Source: Angiostrongylus vasorum (taxonomy: Eukaryota; Nematoda; Chromadorea; Rhabditida; Metastrongylidae). From it: a DNA stretch of 64,000 bases. Location: the NCBI GenBank assembly GCA_018806985.1, contig JADANN010000032.1:2749501-2813500 (forward strand), read 5' to 3'. Under the pieces are notes generated by a model. It saw nothing but the letters and a program-made list of their open reading frames with translations. It did not search any database and was not told the origin of the DNA. The position numbers were made by a program, and so were the translations under genes. This document shows, one piece after another, positions 16,044 to 28,600 of the stretch. Position 1 is the first letter of the stretch; the number at the start of each line of letters is the position of its first letter.

Positions 16044-17465
16044 TGATTTCACTTCCAAATGTGGTGTAGTAATTCACCTTAATATTTACATGCAGCAAAA
16101 TGTCTCCTACAAATAGGGCATTTTTGACTCTGAATGTATAAGCAAACTTTAGGGCATGTAGGTATCCCATGTGTGTTTTACCTGCTTTCCCTCGGAAAGT
16201 CTATCCTCTTTTCCAAAGTTTACATATGACGAAGAGTCAACTTTCGCTTGCTACCCTTGATCGTTTCTCGTCAACAGGGCAGTAAGTTTTTTTTTCTGTT
16301 TATTTGTTTCAACTGTTCTTGCACCTATCGCGTCCATCAAGAGGGTTAAATTTACCTCGTTGTTTCTATCTCATGAAAATCGCCCATGTATGTAGTTGTT
16401 ATGAAGGTTATGCATGTGTATAGCATTTTGTTTTCAAAACGTTGTTTGAATTCGTAATTGGATTTGGATGTGTTGAATGGTTTTTGTCTTGTACTCTTTA
16501 AAGAAATCTGCTGTGACACTTTCCAAAAGGATCTTATCTGCAGAGGTTGTGTTTACTCCATATTCTCGACGAAGAGAATTTTTTTAAATGGCTTTGAGAA
16601 GATTCTTAATAGCTGTGCCAATTAATTGATGTTTATTTTAAATAATTTGTTCTGTCATGAGTATTTTCACGATATTTCTTATGTAACACACTTTTACCCT
16701 TTTGGGTTGGACCTGCGACATCTAAGGTTTGCGCTAAAATGTGTGTCCTGCCTTGTGTTAGTATAATTAGTTCCTTCTTTGAACCAACCGCATATATACG
16801 ACAGGCGTTTAGCAATTATTGAGTTGGTAGCAGAGATAGTTGTATCGATTTGTAAACTTGAAATTGCTTTAAAGGGAAAACCTACCAGCATCATTTAAAA
16901 CCTTTCTGGAGTTGTGGTAGGGTTAAATTGGAAGCTTATACCTGTCATTCTATCATCCGCTGATCTTCTTTACTTAATAGTAAGTGGTGGAAAAAGAGAA
17001 CACGGCAACTAATTCACGATACAAATAGCACAATATCTGGTCACGTCGTTTCCTTTACGGCTTGTAGTTGGGGATCTCCATGCTTTTGGTTGGTTCTTCA
17101 GGGTTGGTGCATTGGCGGAGATATTGTTTACGAAACTGAGGGAGGATATGCTAATCAATGTTTAGTGCAAATCTACACTCAGAACTTCAGAAAAATTTAT
17201 AACTTTAGTGCAAGATGAATATGTTAGTACGGTAACAGGTCATCTACACTCCATCATCACTAACATCGCTTTATGTAAAGCATGGGGTGCTTTATATGTA
17301 AATATTTATTTATGTGGTACTTTGGATGCAGTTAAAACACCTAGCGTTATTCCGTACATTAACCTAGGGAAATGATTTTTAACACATTCGAGACACTGTG
17401 CTGTGCAATCTCTTGACGGCTGTTTTACCGAATAGTTCTTTGTTCGATATGCCTTTTGTATACAA
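16044..17465. other. Intergenic, no recognised feature
   Basis: 3' flank of the BOD1-like gene and following AT-rich DNA. No repeat heads and no coherent exon chain seen. Confidence 0.45.
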
Positions 17466-17469
17466 TCAT

Positions 17470-17825
17470 TGGTGAGGCGGGTGCTGTTTTGGTAGTGATC
17501 ACATTCACCACGAGACGAGCATGGTACTGGTTCAACCCCGCCGATGGTTCACTAAGCTTTCCATCCCCTATGAGGTTGGGAAATTGGTGCCAGGCTTGCT
17601 GCTTGACTGGAAACAGTTCGCTTCCTGGGCTCGGCTATTCCCGCATTCCAGAGAGAATTAACTCGACCAGCCTTCAACAACTTTCATAACCAGGATGAAT
17701 ATCCTTAAGCATCACCACAGCCCATGTACAAAGAGGTTCGAAGACCTTCGCGGATGATGAATGCGAAGAAATTAATCAAATAGAAGAGCTGAGTTCCGCA
17801 CAGTTAGTGTTAAGACGGGTTATGG
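17470..17825 (+). mobile_element. SINE-B copy
   Basis: GTAGTGATCACATTCACCAC, GCATGGTACTGGTTCAACCC (B-box), then GAGTTAATTC-type body, ending GAGTTCCGCACAGTTAG. Confidence 0.65.
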
Positions 17826-18639
17826 GAAAAATTTTGTTGGTAGTCTCTCACCACAAGTTCTCCTATTCTGTTCTATTTTTCTATCCAGAAAAGCTACATT
17901 CTACATTCATAGTATAAAAGAAAATCGGCGAGAATGCCACAAGTGGCGAGTTTGGTAAGATGTCTTTGCGGGAAAAGATGCGATCACATGACTGTGGCGG
18001 AGATTGATTATCTTAAGCATCAACATAGCAACACTGAGGCTGTTGTTAATGTGAAGACAAAAGAATGCACATCCTTTTTTTTTCTGCAGTGAGAAGGGAA
18101 ATGGAACAAAGCGAGCAGTGATCAATACATCCTAGCATCGTTCAAAACATGGGCATCCTAGACACCGAAAATCAGAGGCGCTGTCGTGAATGCGTTGAAG
18201 CTTTCCGCATAATTCTGTCCATGAGATGACCAGTCATGCACTCTGTGATTCATGGAATCAATAGCTTCCGGAGTTTTTGACTAACAAGAGGTTCGTACAA
18301 GGCTATATTCTGTCGGCTAACGTTTTCGCTTTCTTCGGAGTTGGAGAATGATTCAAGTCGATTGTCCACAGACGTTCGTCCACGTGATAATGGTCTTCGT
18401 TCTCGCATAGAGAGCAATCCGTTGAAGTGTCAGTAGTTTTTGCCCTCTTCTATAATCCTTCTCTTGGGTCCTGTTACAAAGTGACTTTGCTACCATTCCT
18501 CTACTTGCTATAATGTATTCGAACATCGCAATACAAGTTTCCAAGAACGTTACTAATGCTAAGGAGATATTCGAATTCTTCAAAAAGCGTGGAGGATTTA
18601 GCAGCGAGTGAATACAACAGCCTGTATTTTTCAACACCT

Positions 18640-18915
18640 GCTGGCTTGGTACAGATCAAAAGTTCTGGGAAATTCAATCAAGACTGGGGATAAATGCCAT
18701 GTGTGGGAGTGTACTGAAAACTAGGGAAAACGCTTGCTCGACTATCTCAGGAAAATCGCGCTCAATAAGCGTTTATGGTACGCCAGTGAGAAAAAAAGGC
18801 GACAGATCTCCAATCATGGACCGGATCCACGCACTTAGCCAGCACCAACCGCCTCGATGGATGACGGTTGCAAATGACGAAACGAATGAAAGAAGTGCAG
18901 CGGTCGGCATTATAT
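18640..18915 (+). mobile_element. SINE-B remnant (likely)
   Basis: Shares TTGCTCGACTATCTCAGG-like and GAAACGAATGAAAGAAGTGC blocks in family order, without a clear head. Diverged; the open frame through it is not convincing as a gene. Confidence 0.35.
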
Positions 18916-19099
18916 TTAAGGACGAAGCATCTAATTATCTAAATAGATTGTGTATGAGCACGTGTCAACCACACGGCCAAGGTTATCCGCATCGGTTGCG
19001 CATAGGTAGTTCTGTTTTGAAAAACTTCCACATAGATGTATCTAAAATCCACTGGATACATTTTTCTGCTTACGCTGGCCATGTTTAAACATAGCGAGC

Positions 19100-19360
19100 A
19101 TTCTTCGTATTCTTGTTGAGCAAACACAAGCATGTCGACAAGCATTACGCTTCCATGTGAATTCTGTGCGGTTGGTCTCCACGCGACATACTCAGTGGAA
19201 GACTCATAGAAAGCGGCTCTGAGGAAGGCGAAATCCGCCGAAACGTCAGCTTGTTCGTGAATAAAGAATAAAAAATAACATCTCGTGTTTGCTCAACAAG
19301 AATACGAAGAATTACTTGATCAATGCCGAGGTTAATAGAAAGTCGGACGTGGGATTTATA
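19100..19360. mobile_element. Foldback-family element with flanking motif
   Basis: ATTCTTCGTATTCTTGTTGAGC near 19104 is the reverse complement of a segment near 19290-19312. Between them is GGCTCTGAGGAAGGCG and the family core CGAAACGTCAGC. It is followed directly by CAATGCCGAGGTTAATAGAA, the short motif that recurs beside other copies. Confidence 0.65.
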
Positions 19361-19579
19361 TCGAGCATTGTCCCTAAATACTGGACTGCATGGTGCAGCA
19401 GAGTTCATTTCCGTGAGACCATACAAGTCGAGGAGTTCCATATTTTCACGGAGGGGACTGGTTTGTTTAACGATAAACATGCTCGAAAGAACCCATTGCC
19501 ATTCCATTACTTTTTTCACACAGCCACTAGCATACGTTCGCTCTTAGATACATACAAAGTGTTCGGAAATCTACCATAT

Positions 19580-19745
19580 GCATGCGTCGTTTTCTTGTTC
19601 AGCAATCGCGAGGTTGTTAAACAGCATACATTTACTTCCATAGAAAAACACAATACAGTACAATACAACAGTAGCTGACGTTTCGGCAGTATTGCCTTAG
19701 AAAACGACGCATTCATATTCCAGTGCCGAGAAAGTCGATCCTGGG
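19580..19745. mobile_element. Foldback arm (single) with motif
   Basis: GCGTCGTTTTCTTGTTCAGC, AAACAGCATACATTTACTTC and TAGCTGACGTTTCGGCAGTA match the left arm of the 41218-41625 foldback closely. It ends in AAAACGACGCATTCATATTC and a GCCGAGAAAGTCGATC motif form. Confidence 0.75.
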
Positions 19746-19904
19746 AACCTCTACCATATGCTTCCAAATGTACTTGACAGCAACGATTTCCAGTATTCAA
19801 ACAAAACTTGTATCTAGAAATTTGTCATAAGGCAGCGTTAAATCCTCAATCTACTGCGGTACAAGTGTTTCCTTTGATGCTTACTTTTCTCTACTAATAA
19901 AGGA

Positions 19905-20215
19905 CGAAGGGGGTACCACAGTAGTTAGTGGCACCGTCGATGTGGAAACAACCCTGGTTCGACGCTCTTCCCAACGTTCTCCTCGAGCCCATGTGGGAAC
20001 ATTCTAGCTTGGCTACCCCCAAGATTGCAAGGAGAGTCGAGTGGGCCAGCATTCTACCACGTTTATGAAGCAGACGAAATCCTTAAGCAGCTGCTGAACA
20101 AACAATACGCAAAATGTTCGAAGACCACTGTGGACGGCGAATGCAAAGAAAAAGGGATCGAATACAAGTAGTGATGGGACCCATACAAGTGCAATGACGG
20201 ATTGTGTCAAGTAAG
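19905..20215 (+). mobile_element. SINE-B copy
   Basis: GTACCACAGTAGTTAGTGGC head region, CCCTGGTTCGACGC B-box, then GGCCAGCATTCTACCACG, CTTAAGCAGCTGCTG and GTAGTGATGGGACCC. Confidence 0.65.
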
Positions 20216-20546
20216 ATAAAAGTTAATTACAATGTACTAGGTCAGTGGTTTTCATAACGTTCACAACTACTGGAACAAAGACTCATCGCACATTTTGGTT
20301 TCCTACTTCAACGTTTTAGATAAATTCATCTACCTCTACGTCAAACATATGAACAGAACATCTGATTTGATTCTATTTCAGACAATAATGGAAAGTAACA
20401 AAATGTAAGGTGAAGTGCAGAACCGTTTAAACAGCAAAGTGAGCATATTGATCTACTTTTTTCTCAAACGTTAGTGAAAATAACAAAGTGTGAGCTTAGA
20501 ACATTGAACTGAGTGAAACGGCGAAGTAAACAACGTTATGATTAAA

Positions 20547-21794
20547 TCAACCGAATGTCTTGCTATTGTGAGCGATGTCATTGGCACCAAGGTCCACAAA
20601 TTCGATGTACATCCTAAAAAGGGAACCCTCATAGAAAGAGTAGCATGAGTAACAAAATTTCAACAGACAAATCGACCTACACGGATGTAAACTAAGTGGT
20701 CAAACACAGAAGGACACACCTGTTTCCTTCAATCCCAAGATGATCCTTGATCAGTGCAAACAACGCTTTAGCATGCTCATTGTTCTGTTTTCCACCGATA
20801 CCTCCAATGGACTTCAATACGCCAACACCGCATGGATCAGCTGTACCAGCGAATGTCATCTGCTGGTCGGGAACCACATGAACAGCAACATACTGGAACG
20901 ATGGAGACCCAAACATTCATTATCTCCTGCTTTTCTTATTATCCTAACAAGATTTACGGCCAGTTTTTTTTAATCCCACAATAGAAACAGTACAAGGACG
21001 GGAATGAGCAAATTTTGTTATTAGAACGATAAACATGCCCTCTATTCGACTTCAATCATCTTCTATTTGCACTCAGTTCACCAAATCCTGATAACCGTAT
21101 AATGGCCATGTCGCCAACATATGTTGGCCATGAAGAATCGCTAATCCGTAATAACTGCGAGTGTCAGCGGCATAGGTACACAAGGGTTGACGGAAGTGGG
21201 AAATATGTGACTCGAAGTTGAATCACACAATGATTTGGACGGACCGGCCACAATTTATGTACAGCCAAATATCGTGGCAAATACAAAAATAACACTGTAC
21301 AATGTGGAACACAACCACAATGACTTGCAAAACCTAGACCCCAGGTAAGATCGAACCGCGATCACCCTTTCTGGGGGTTCACGTGTTACGCAGGGCACCA
21401 CTGGGGTCCGAGTTTTGCAAGTATCTCAGCATCATTGTGGTTGTATATCACACAATGAAATCGATAAAAGTTGTACACTTTACAGAAAATTTTAGAGAGT
21501 ACTGCTGCCTTATTCCTAACAGAAACCTTTCACTGTCATATGCACTTACAACAACAAAACACTGAGGTTGAAAGAACAAACCCCTGTTTCCCCATTGTCA
21601 TAAGAATAAGGGAAAGAAGCCTTGGTACAGAACGTATTCAATAACTGATATGAAGTACTGTGTCACCATAAAAAGTATTTACGTACACTCTCTGGTTTGT
21701 GTAAAATACGTGCGACAAGGGCACTGATTTGCTTCAGCAGCTCTGCTGTAACCTTGTCGTGGCCGACATTCGTGTGCAATGAAAAGACCGGCAT
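20547..21794 (-). CDS. mif-1: Macrophage migration inhibitory factor homologue (MIF-1 type)
   Basis: Three exons on the minus strand, 21794-21687, 20892-20720 and 20613-20547, join in phase to give 115 aa, the usual MIF superfamily length. MIF proteins are small trimeric tautomerases; in parasitic nematodes they are often secreted without a signal peptide and can bind host receptors. The protein begins MPVFS, so the catalytic proline follows the initiator Met. Lys33 and Ile65 match active-site positions of the family, and the [10 protein letters not shown] and [13 protein letters not shown] blocks are typical. Cys57 is present, but the second cysteine of the vertebrate CxxC is Gly here, as in other MIF-1 nematode forms; no separate oxidoreductase activity is suggested. 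There is no signal peptide or membrane segment. Intron 1 (20893-21686) contains a SINE-C. Similarity is best with C. elegans MIF-1, from memory. Confidence 0.93.
21295..21455 (-). mobile_element. SINE-C copy in mif-1 intron 1
   Basis: AGATCGAACCGCGATCACCC (reverse B-box) and GCAGGGCACCACTGGGG (reverse A-box region), flanked on both sides by the body motif (ACCACAATGACTTGCAAAAC on the left and its inverse on the right). It looks like a short inverted composite. Confidence 0.65.
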
Positions 21795-22162
21795 CCTGTA
21801 AACATCGGATTACTCAAACAGAAACTATGAACATTCCAACAATTACGCGACAATGCCCAATTTTCCTCGACTGTCGCCCAATTTCATGTCTTCACGGACC
21901 TACTGGTTTCTCGACAACGGTCGATTATATTTCGATAATCAGACGACCTGACGGATCGATAAAACCACCGTTATGGAATAGATTTTGCTCGAATGCTCTA
22001 TAGGTATAAGTGCTATGTATACCACCGCTAACTATATGTTACTGTGGTCCATCATATAAACACATTGCTTTCAGCATTTGGAAGCGTTTTGCAACTTATG
22101 CCGAATCTGTTTCTGTGTTTTTTGTACCTACCCATCCCATCGATAACCATGATCTATAGCAG

Positions 22163-22435
22163 ATAGATGAAGCTCCCGGCGATGATCAATCCCTGAGGGA
22201 TGCGCCATGCATTCGACTTCATTAAGAATCGTTGAAGATGACTGACTGCATATCTGGCCCACACAATGACTCGCGGAGGGCCAATCGATATATGGAGCCA
22301 CTGTTGCTATCTTCCCAGATAGGTCTGGTACCGATTTGCCGACCCCGGACGGATGGAAAGGTTGGTGAGCCCGGGAGTGCGAGTTCGAACCCGTGTGTGT
22401 TCCAAACGCCCTCTAACCACTGCGCTACAAGCACC
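22163..22435 (-). mobile_element. SINE-A, full-length copy
   Basis: From GAAGCTCCCGGCGATGATCA through ATAGGTCTGGTACCGATTTG to the head CACTGCGCTACAAGCACC. Confidence 0.8.
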
Positions 22436-22928
22436 TTTTGATGATTTAAAGCGACGATCGGAATTGAAATAGCAGTCAATTGAGAGTCAAATTACCAGTC
22501 AACTAACTCGCTGGAGGAAAAAGTTCTGGGATATTTCTAAGTGTAAAATAGAACTTTCTCTGGTCGACGTCCACTACAACATGGCCGTTGAATAAGCAAT
22601 CGACTCATTATAAGAAATTTACTAAAACAAATCTATGTGCGGAAATAGAACACCGAAAACAAGAAGACCTCTGTTAAGATCATGCCGACCACTGTGCCCC
22701 TTAAGAAACGATTCACTTAAAGTTCATGTCGTTACTTAAATGTTAGGAACAACGTCATGGTTGCCGCTATCAAATCGACTAGTGGAAGCATGTTGGGAGG
22801 ACTTAGTGGTTCTAGAAACATTAATCTGAAGGGCAATAAGTAGCACTGTAACGAACTAGTAAAGAGTACGACTAGAAATGAGAGTAACCTGACATAGACT
22901 TACCGATAAGCACAACAGAATATATAAC
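22436..22928. other. No recognised feature
   Basis: AT-rich DNA between two SINE-A copies; no exon or element recognised. Confidence 0.4.
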
Positions 22929-22929
22929 A

Positions 22930-23213
22930 AAAAGGATAAAAGGATACAGCTGTCGGCATTGACCAACTCCGGAGGGATACCCCATGCACTCGACTTCATT
23001 AAGCATCGTTGGAGGTGACTGAAGGCATATCTGGCCTTTACGACTCGCGGTGGCCTACCGATGTATCGAGCGAGTGCTGCTATCCTCGCAGACAAGTTTG
23101 GTACCAATTTGCCGACCTCGGAAGGATGGAAGGCTCGATAGGCCATGGGCGCAGGGATCGATTCCACGTGTGTGTTGTAGGGCGCCTCTGACCACTGCGC
23201 CACACGCGCCATT
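22930..23213 (-). mobile_element. SINE-A, full-length copy
   Basis: AAAGGATACAGCTGTCGGC tail, CAAGTTTGGTACCAATTTGC body, CACTGCGCCACACGCGCC head, all in reverse. Confidence 0.85.
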
Positions 23214-23585
23214 TTTGAATATATCATAAAATGTTCAAATTCAGCTTTCACAGACGCCCTATCGGCTACAGTTTTTTTTTCCTATAAAACATTTACAATT
23301 CAATCCTAAACAAGTCTTCATGCCCTTTCGTTCACCTAACAGTTACACTTTACAACACATAGTTCGTTCCACATCTCTACGCTAATATTCTCAGTTCAAT
23401 GTTCTTGGCTGCATTCACTTTAGGTTAATGAAATAGGAATGGAAAAGAAAAGTAGTCACAATCCCGAACCACCTCAACAAAGTTGAAAGTAAAGTATAAA
23501 TAACACTTGGCACGTGGATAGTAGTACTAGGCTAGCCAAAACCGAAGACATCGTTGTTCTGATATCTGTGCTGTACTCCTTTTCA

Positions 23586-23862
23586 TAGGCCGCGTGCAGC
23601 GCAGTGGTCGGAGGCGCTCTGCAATACAAACGGGACCGATCACCAGGCCACATGCTCACCAAGCCCTCCATCACTCTGGGGTCGGCAAACTGGTACCAGA
23701 CTTGCCTGGAACGATAGCAGCACTGGCTCGATACATCGGTAGGCCACCGTGAGTCACTGTAAAGGCCAGATATGTATGCAACCACCTCCAACGATGCTTA
23801 ATGAAGTCGAATACATGGCGCATCCCTTAAAGATTGATCAACGCCGAGAGCTTGTACTCTTT
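23586..23862 (+). mobile_element. SINE-A, full-length copy
   Basis: Head GCGCAGTGGTCGGAGGCGC, body GGTCGGCAAACTGGTACCAG, tail end ATCAACGCCGAGAGCTTG. Confidence 0.85.
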
Positions 23863-24074
23863 TTTCATGGCGAAAACTATCTGTTTCTACACAACACTGA
23901 AACACTGATACTGTACGATAGCTTAAAGATTTCTTTGCAAGCTTTGACAAGGAGAAAATATCGAGGTATTTTCGAGAAAAAACTTCCATCAAGATCACAA
24001 TGTTTACACTTCATGGTTTACAGATGGCAAAATTCATTATAAAGTTGAAATTCCAAAAGGACATATCTGCTAAG

Positions 24075-24420
24075 TTGTTCGGCTTGCACGAGCCTGTTAC
24101 GTAGCTTTTATCCAGCTCCGGTTTCGATGTCTTCGTCTTCTTCAGAACCGGTGATCCGAGTCGATGGTCCACGGTTATTCCTCTTCGCATTATTGGTCTT
24201 TCATTTGAACGGTGCTCCACTAAAGAAGATTCGATTCGAAATGAGCTCGAGTGAAGGACCCACAGTGTGAGGACGAACGACTGTGGACCACCGACTCGGA
24301 TCATCGGCTCTGAGGAAGACGAAGACGACGAAACGTCAGCTGAACAGAGGTCATATAACAACCTCGTGCAGGCTAAAGATACATATTGATTATTCGTGCA
24401 GAGCTTAAGTGAAAGCCGGT
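24075..24420. mobile_element. Foldback element with about 100-base arms
   Basis: The left arm, from GTTCGGCTTGCACGAGCC, contains TCTTCGTCTTCTTCAGAACC and GATCCGAGTCGATGGTCC. The right arm repeats these as reverse complements, GGACCACCGACTCGGATC and GAGGAAGACGAAGACG, then the GAAACGTCAGC core and CAACCTCGTGCAGGC. A motif form (GCAGAGCTTAAGTGAAAGCC) follows. Confidence 0.75.
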
Positions 24421-24759
24421 CTAACAAAGTTTTAAAAGGATTTATATCCAGTAATGAAATAAATAGACTCATATCTCGTTTCAAGTACATTCTGATTCTG
24501 GTGAATTCTCATTCTCTCCTATTTGTATTCTATTCTATTTGTCACTTTGATTAGCGAAATCTATCACGGGGTAAACTATGTGTAAGTGATGTTGACGCTT
24601 GAAAAACTAGTAATACTTTGGGGTGTCCTAAAATTAGATAAAATCGAAGCGAGCGGGATCGAACACACGTCTGATGGTCTCCACTGCAACGAGTTGTAAG
24701 CACTCTACAACAAAATCCGAAGTGGATGCAAACCGGGAATCAAGGAGGCACCCATTTGA

Positions 24760-25010
24760 GTCAGACTCCGGATGAATAGCGGACAGAGGGCGACCGGCGA
24801 GACCGAACCCGTACGGTGACGACCGGCAATTTCAGAGCGCTCGCTGAGGATTCGACGCTCGTCGTGCGCTTACGTACGCAGCGAATCGGTGCCCCTTGTT
24901 CGCGTATCGACCGTGTGCGGGCATGGTTCGGTTCTACTTCGGCGTCGTCGTCACAGGACAGTTCTGTGGGATTGGGCGGACCACTAAGAGAAATCTCTAT
25001 AGCATGCATC
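24760..25010. other. GC/CpG-rich patch of unknown role
   Basis: Clearly richer in GC and CpG than its surroundings and open in one frame on each strand. It could be an exon, a promoter-proximal region of the downstream CNOT3 gene, or a repeat related to 1660-1860. I cannot decide. Confidence 0.35.
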
Positions 25011-25600
25011 GTTCTCTACCTGGGACCATATCAAAGGAACTGATCGGTCTATAGAGCCGTATAATATCATTATTGTTATCGATTTCAGAAGAGTAGTCGG
25101 TTTTTTTTTATTCCTCAGTAGTTGACTGTATTGGTTAGCGGCGTAAGAGCTACGGCGTCATCACGCATGGCATCAGTTCAGCCAGAATGCCCCAGATTCT
25201 CCATCTACCCTCGAAAGCTACTTGAAAGCTACTTGCCTTCATCCTAGAGGACGTTGTGGTTCTGTGCTAAAATTGTCCCATTGTGATTTTATTTCTATGT
25301 TTTACATTAAATGTATGATTCTACGTGTTTCACCACGTTATGAGGGAATTGTCTCTCGCTTAGTCTCCAATGCATTCCCTTCAATGCGTACGAAATTTCA
25401 GATTGAGTTCAAGTCCGACAACAATTCGCTTTCGATTTGCTGTGCGTCGCTTGAGAAGTGCTTAATTTGTGATTGGTAGTGAGTCGGTTCCGTTCCATTT
25501 TTCGGAATGTTTGGGCAGAGACCGACTATTTTGAAGTCTTTTTCGGTGCCTTTGACATCTACGTTACTGTAAAGTTTACTGTAATGTCCATGAGCTTCCA

Positions 25601-25602
25601 GA
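25601..25602 (+). other. Possible 5' splice-leader acceptor of the CNOT3 gene
   Basis: GAGCTTCCAG/AATAAG lies 76 bases before the inferred initiator ATG at 25677. It may be a trans-splice site or the 3' end of a 5'-UTR intron. Inference. Confidence 0.3.
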
Positions 25603-25676
25603 ATAAGATAGCTGCGAATTCGCTGCATGCATTATATTCCTCGGTGGTCCAATCTAGGATCAAAGAAGAAGTCATT

Positions 25677-28600
25677 ATGGCAGAGAAGCGCAAGCTCCTT
25701 GCCGAGATTGATAAATGCTTTAAAAAGGTAGGGATGATTTTTTTTTCTGGATGAAATTTATCTTTCTGGATGAAATTATCACTTTTTATTTTTTATGAAG
25801 TCCTAGCTTATACATAATGAATTATAATTCTATCCCACTTTTTGTTTCTGTTTGCTTAAGGTACAGTTTTCCAACGTCTTTTACTTCTACTTTAGATCGA
25901 CGAGGGTGTAGAGCTGTTCGAGGAAACGATGGTGAAGATGCAAGAAGCCAACAGCGACAACCAACGGGAGAAATATCAGGATGATTTGAAAAAAGAGATT
26001 AAGAAATTGCAACGGTTGAGAGACCAAGTGAAGGGTTGGCAGAATTGCTCTGAGATCAAGGACAAAGACAAACTAACGCACTATCGAAAACTAATTGAGC
26101 AACGAATGGAACAGTTTAAAGATATCGAACGAGAAAACAAAACGAAGCCGCATAGTAAACAGGTATTGGACCAATATGTTTTTTTCTTCACTAAGACATA
26201 CCCGAAATGAACATAATTCTGTTCCCACGTTTTTAAAGCAAGAAGTTCTTCTCTGTCATCCTTTTGTTCAGGGCCTAAGTGCAGAAGAGAAGTTGGATCC
26301 ACGGGAAAAAGAGAAGGCAGATACTATCGAATGGCTGCAGGTGAGATTTTGTACACATTCATAAACCTATGTTTTGAAGTATGCTACATCGTTGGTGGTT
26401 GCTTAGGCAAGTTGCCTAGCGAGAAGACAACATTTTTAGTGGGATTGTCTTGATTTGGCCTTTATCTCTGAGGTTTAAGATTCTTTGCCTGTACAACCGT
26501 CGTCGTATCTTCTCTTTTTGGGCACGTACATATCCTTCTTCATTCTAAAGTAGTCGTATTCTATATCCGGATTTGTAGACTTGATGATTTCTCACGGTTT
26601 TTATACTTTCCAGGAACTGGCCTCCAACATTGTTGTTGATTGAATCGCATATTTTAAGAGATTTCTTCCATTTACAATGACTTTACCATTTAGAGCCAAA
26701 TTCGTGAGCTCAGTGATGAAGCTGATAGAACGGAGTCACAAATCGAGTCGATGTTGTCTGTAGATGCTGGAAAGAGGAGAGGAAAGAAGGAAGATGAGAG
26801 AAAGGGTGAAAAGGAGGTATCAGTTTAAAAATAAATTGTTTTGGTCTTTGACTACCGTTTTGGTCATTGTAGTGTCTGTTATTCCTGTTTCGGTTCTACT
26901 ATTTGGTATTTATGTTAGGTGATTATTTATTGCTTAGTTATTTATTGCGTTCAAGTCATGACCTACATAACGGGCTCCACTTTAAATTGAAACGTTTCCA
27001 CCTTCCATTAACCTCGAATCCATCACCTGAGGACACGCCACGTAGCCCGCGACTAACCTGCGCGAAATTCCTCATATGAGCGAAATCCGTTGCATCATCC
27101 ATAGTCTTCAATTATTTGGAAGCTATCGTATTCGCAATGTTCGTTATTCGTTTTAATCACTTGCTCTCATTTTCCTTTAATGTATTAAATTACACACAGA
27201 ATAGTTGCGACTTTCATACCTGAGCTTCATCCATTCATATCCCCTCACAGCTCACATAAACGAGATAAACGTTTTTCCCTGAATTGAAATTCAAGCGTTC
27301 TGGAGTGCATGCATATTCTGAAGATGTTCACAAAAGGGGCTTTATCCTTAAAGCTTTTTCTAGCAGGGAGTTATTGTGGTTGGAAAGCTACTGGACCACT
27401 GGCGTTGGGAACGTGAATACAAGTAGGTGTGTGTGTGCTATGGTTTAGTCTCGTTATCTTTTTACTTGTGCAGTGTTCGTTTTTTGTAATCTGTTTCCAC
27501 ATTTCCATAAAACGAAACGGATTTTATTCGGTTGAACAACGTCGACTGCCCACGTGACCGTTCTTGTGCATTTCATAATATAACGACAGTACACCACTTG
27601 TAAAATGATTTAAACGTGAGTCACGAAGTTATAGTGGACGGTTCCATGTTTCAAGAACGAAATAGGCATCATGTCCTCCTCCATGGCTTCATCTTTGTCG
27701 AGGCTTTTTGAGAACTCAATCAGCTGCATTGCAATGCCCACTTTTAATAGGCTTTCATAGCACAAAGAAGAGACGATTTTTTTGCACGCAAAACGGACTC
27801 TGTAATGGAGATCTGTTTGCTTTTCGCTCAGTTAATGTGGCGCCGTATTGCCAAGTTTCCTGGGTTTTTTTCCCGATGCGGTTGATTTATCTCAAAGCAT
27901 TCCTACATTTATGGCTGTTTTCTCCAAGTTCTTGAAATTTTGCAAATGGGTTTGCTTCGTTTGTTGTTGACGACAATGGGTCGTCCCCGAGTCTGCTATT
28001 CTTCAAGGCTTTAGTTTTTTTCTGGCAAGATATTGAAACTTGAATTGCAGCGTACATTCGTTCACCAGGTACGAAGCGGAATGTAACGTTTGCATTGCGA
28101 AAAATTTTTCATGACTTTAAGTCTGTGTTTACGTATTTATGAATATTTATAGAAGTTGGTGGAGTTCATCTTTTTTTCCAATAGCCGAGAAGTAGTTTAA
28201 CAGTTTAGAACAAGGTCTACGCTTCAAAATTGCATATATTGTGAATACGGAGGCCTTGAGTCTTATCTAAAAATGAGGTGCCAAGTATTGATAAAAAAAG
28301 ACGACACCAAGCTCCTGGTGACCTGGTAATATGAAGTAAATGTAGCGACAGCGGCATGTATAGCGGAGAGGTTCGAGTTGCCTCGTAAGACACAGCTGGC
28401 CGGTGGTTCTGTTCCGCGTCCCTTGTTCACCAAGCTTTCGATCCATCCGGAGTCGGCAAATTGGTACCACTCCTTTTTGAAAGGATAGCAGCAGTGACTC
28501 GATAGGCGTCTTCGTTCAGCTAAAGCTTTACGACCTACCTGAATTTCGTCATTCATAAGCTGGTCGACTTGACTATACTGCATTCTTCTTCTGATTCTTT

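Noticed and set aside
18699..19088. 129-codon plus-strand frame
   Set aside because: It overlaps a SINE-B remnant and runs into a foldback element; composition and lack of splice partners argue against a gene.
21112..21127. Palindrome GCCAACATATGTTGGC
   Set aside because: A perfect 16-base palindrome in mif-1 intron 1, but short and without repeats nearby; likely chance.
23009..23251. Overlapping open frames near 23.0-23.25 kb and similar ones at 12983-13289, 51280-51579, 59046-59392 and 60507-60723
   Set aside because: All lie in SINE-A copies, whose body happens to be open in several frames; the same peptides recur with frameshifts between copies.
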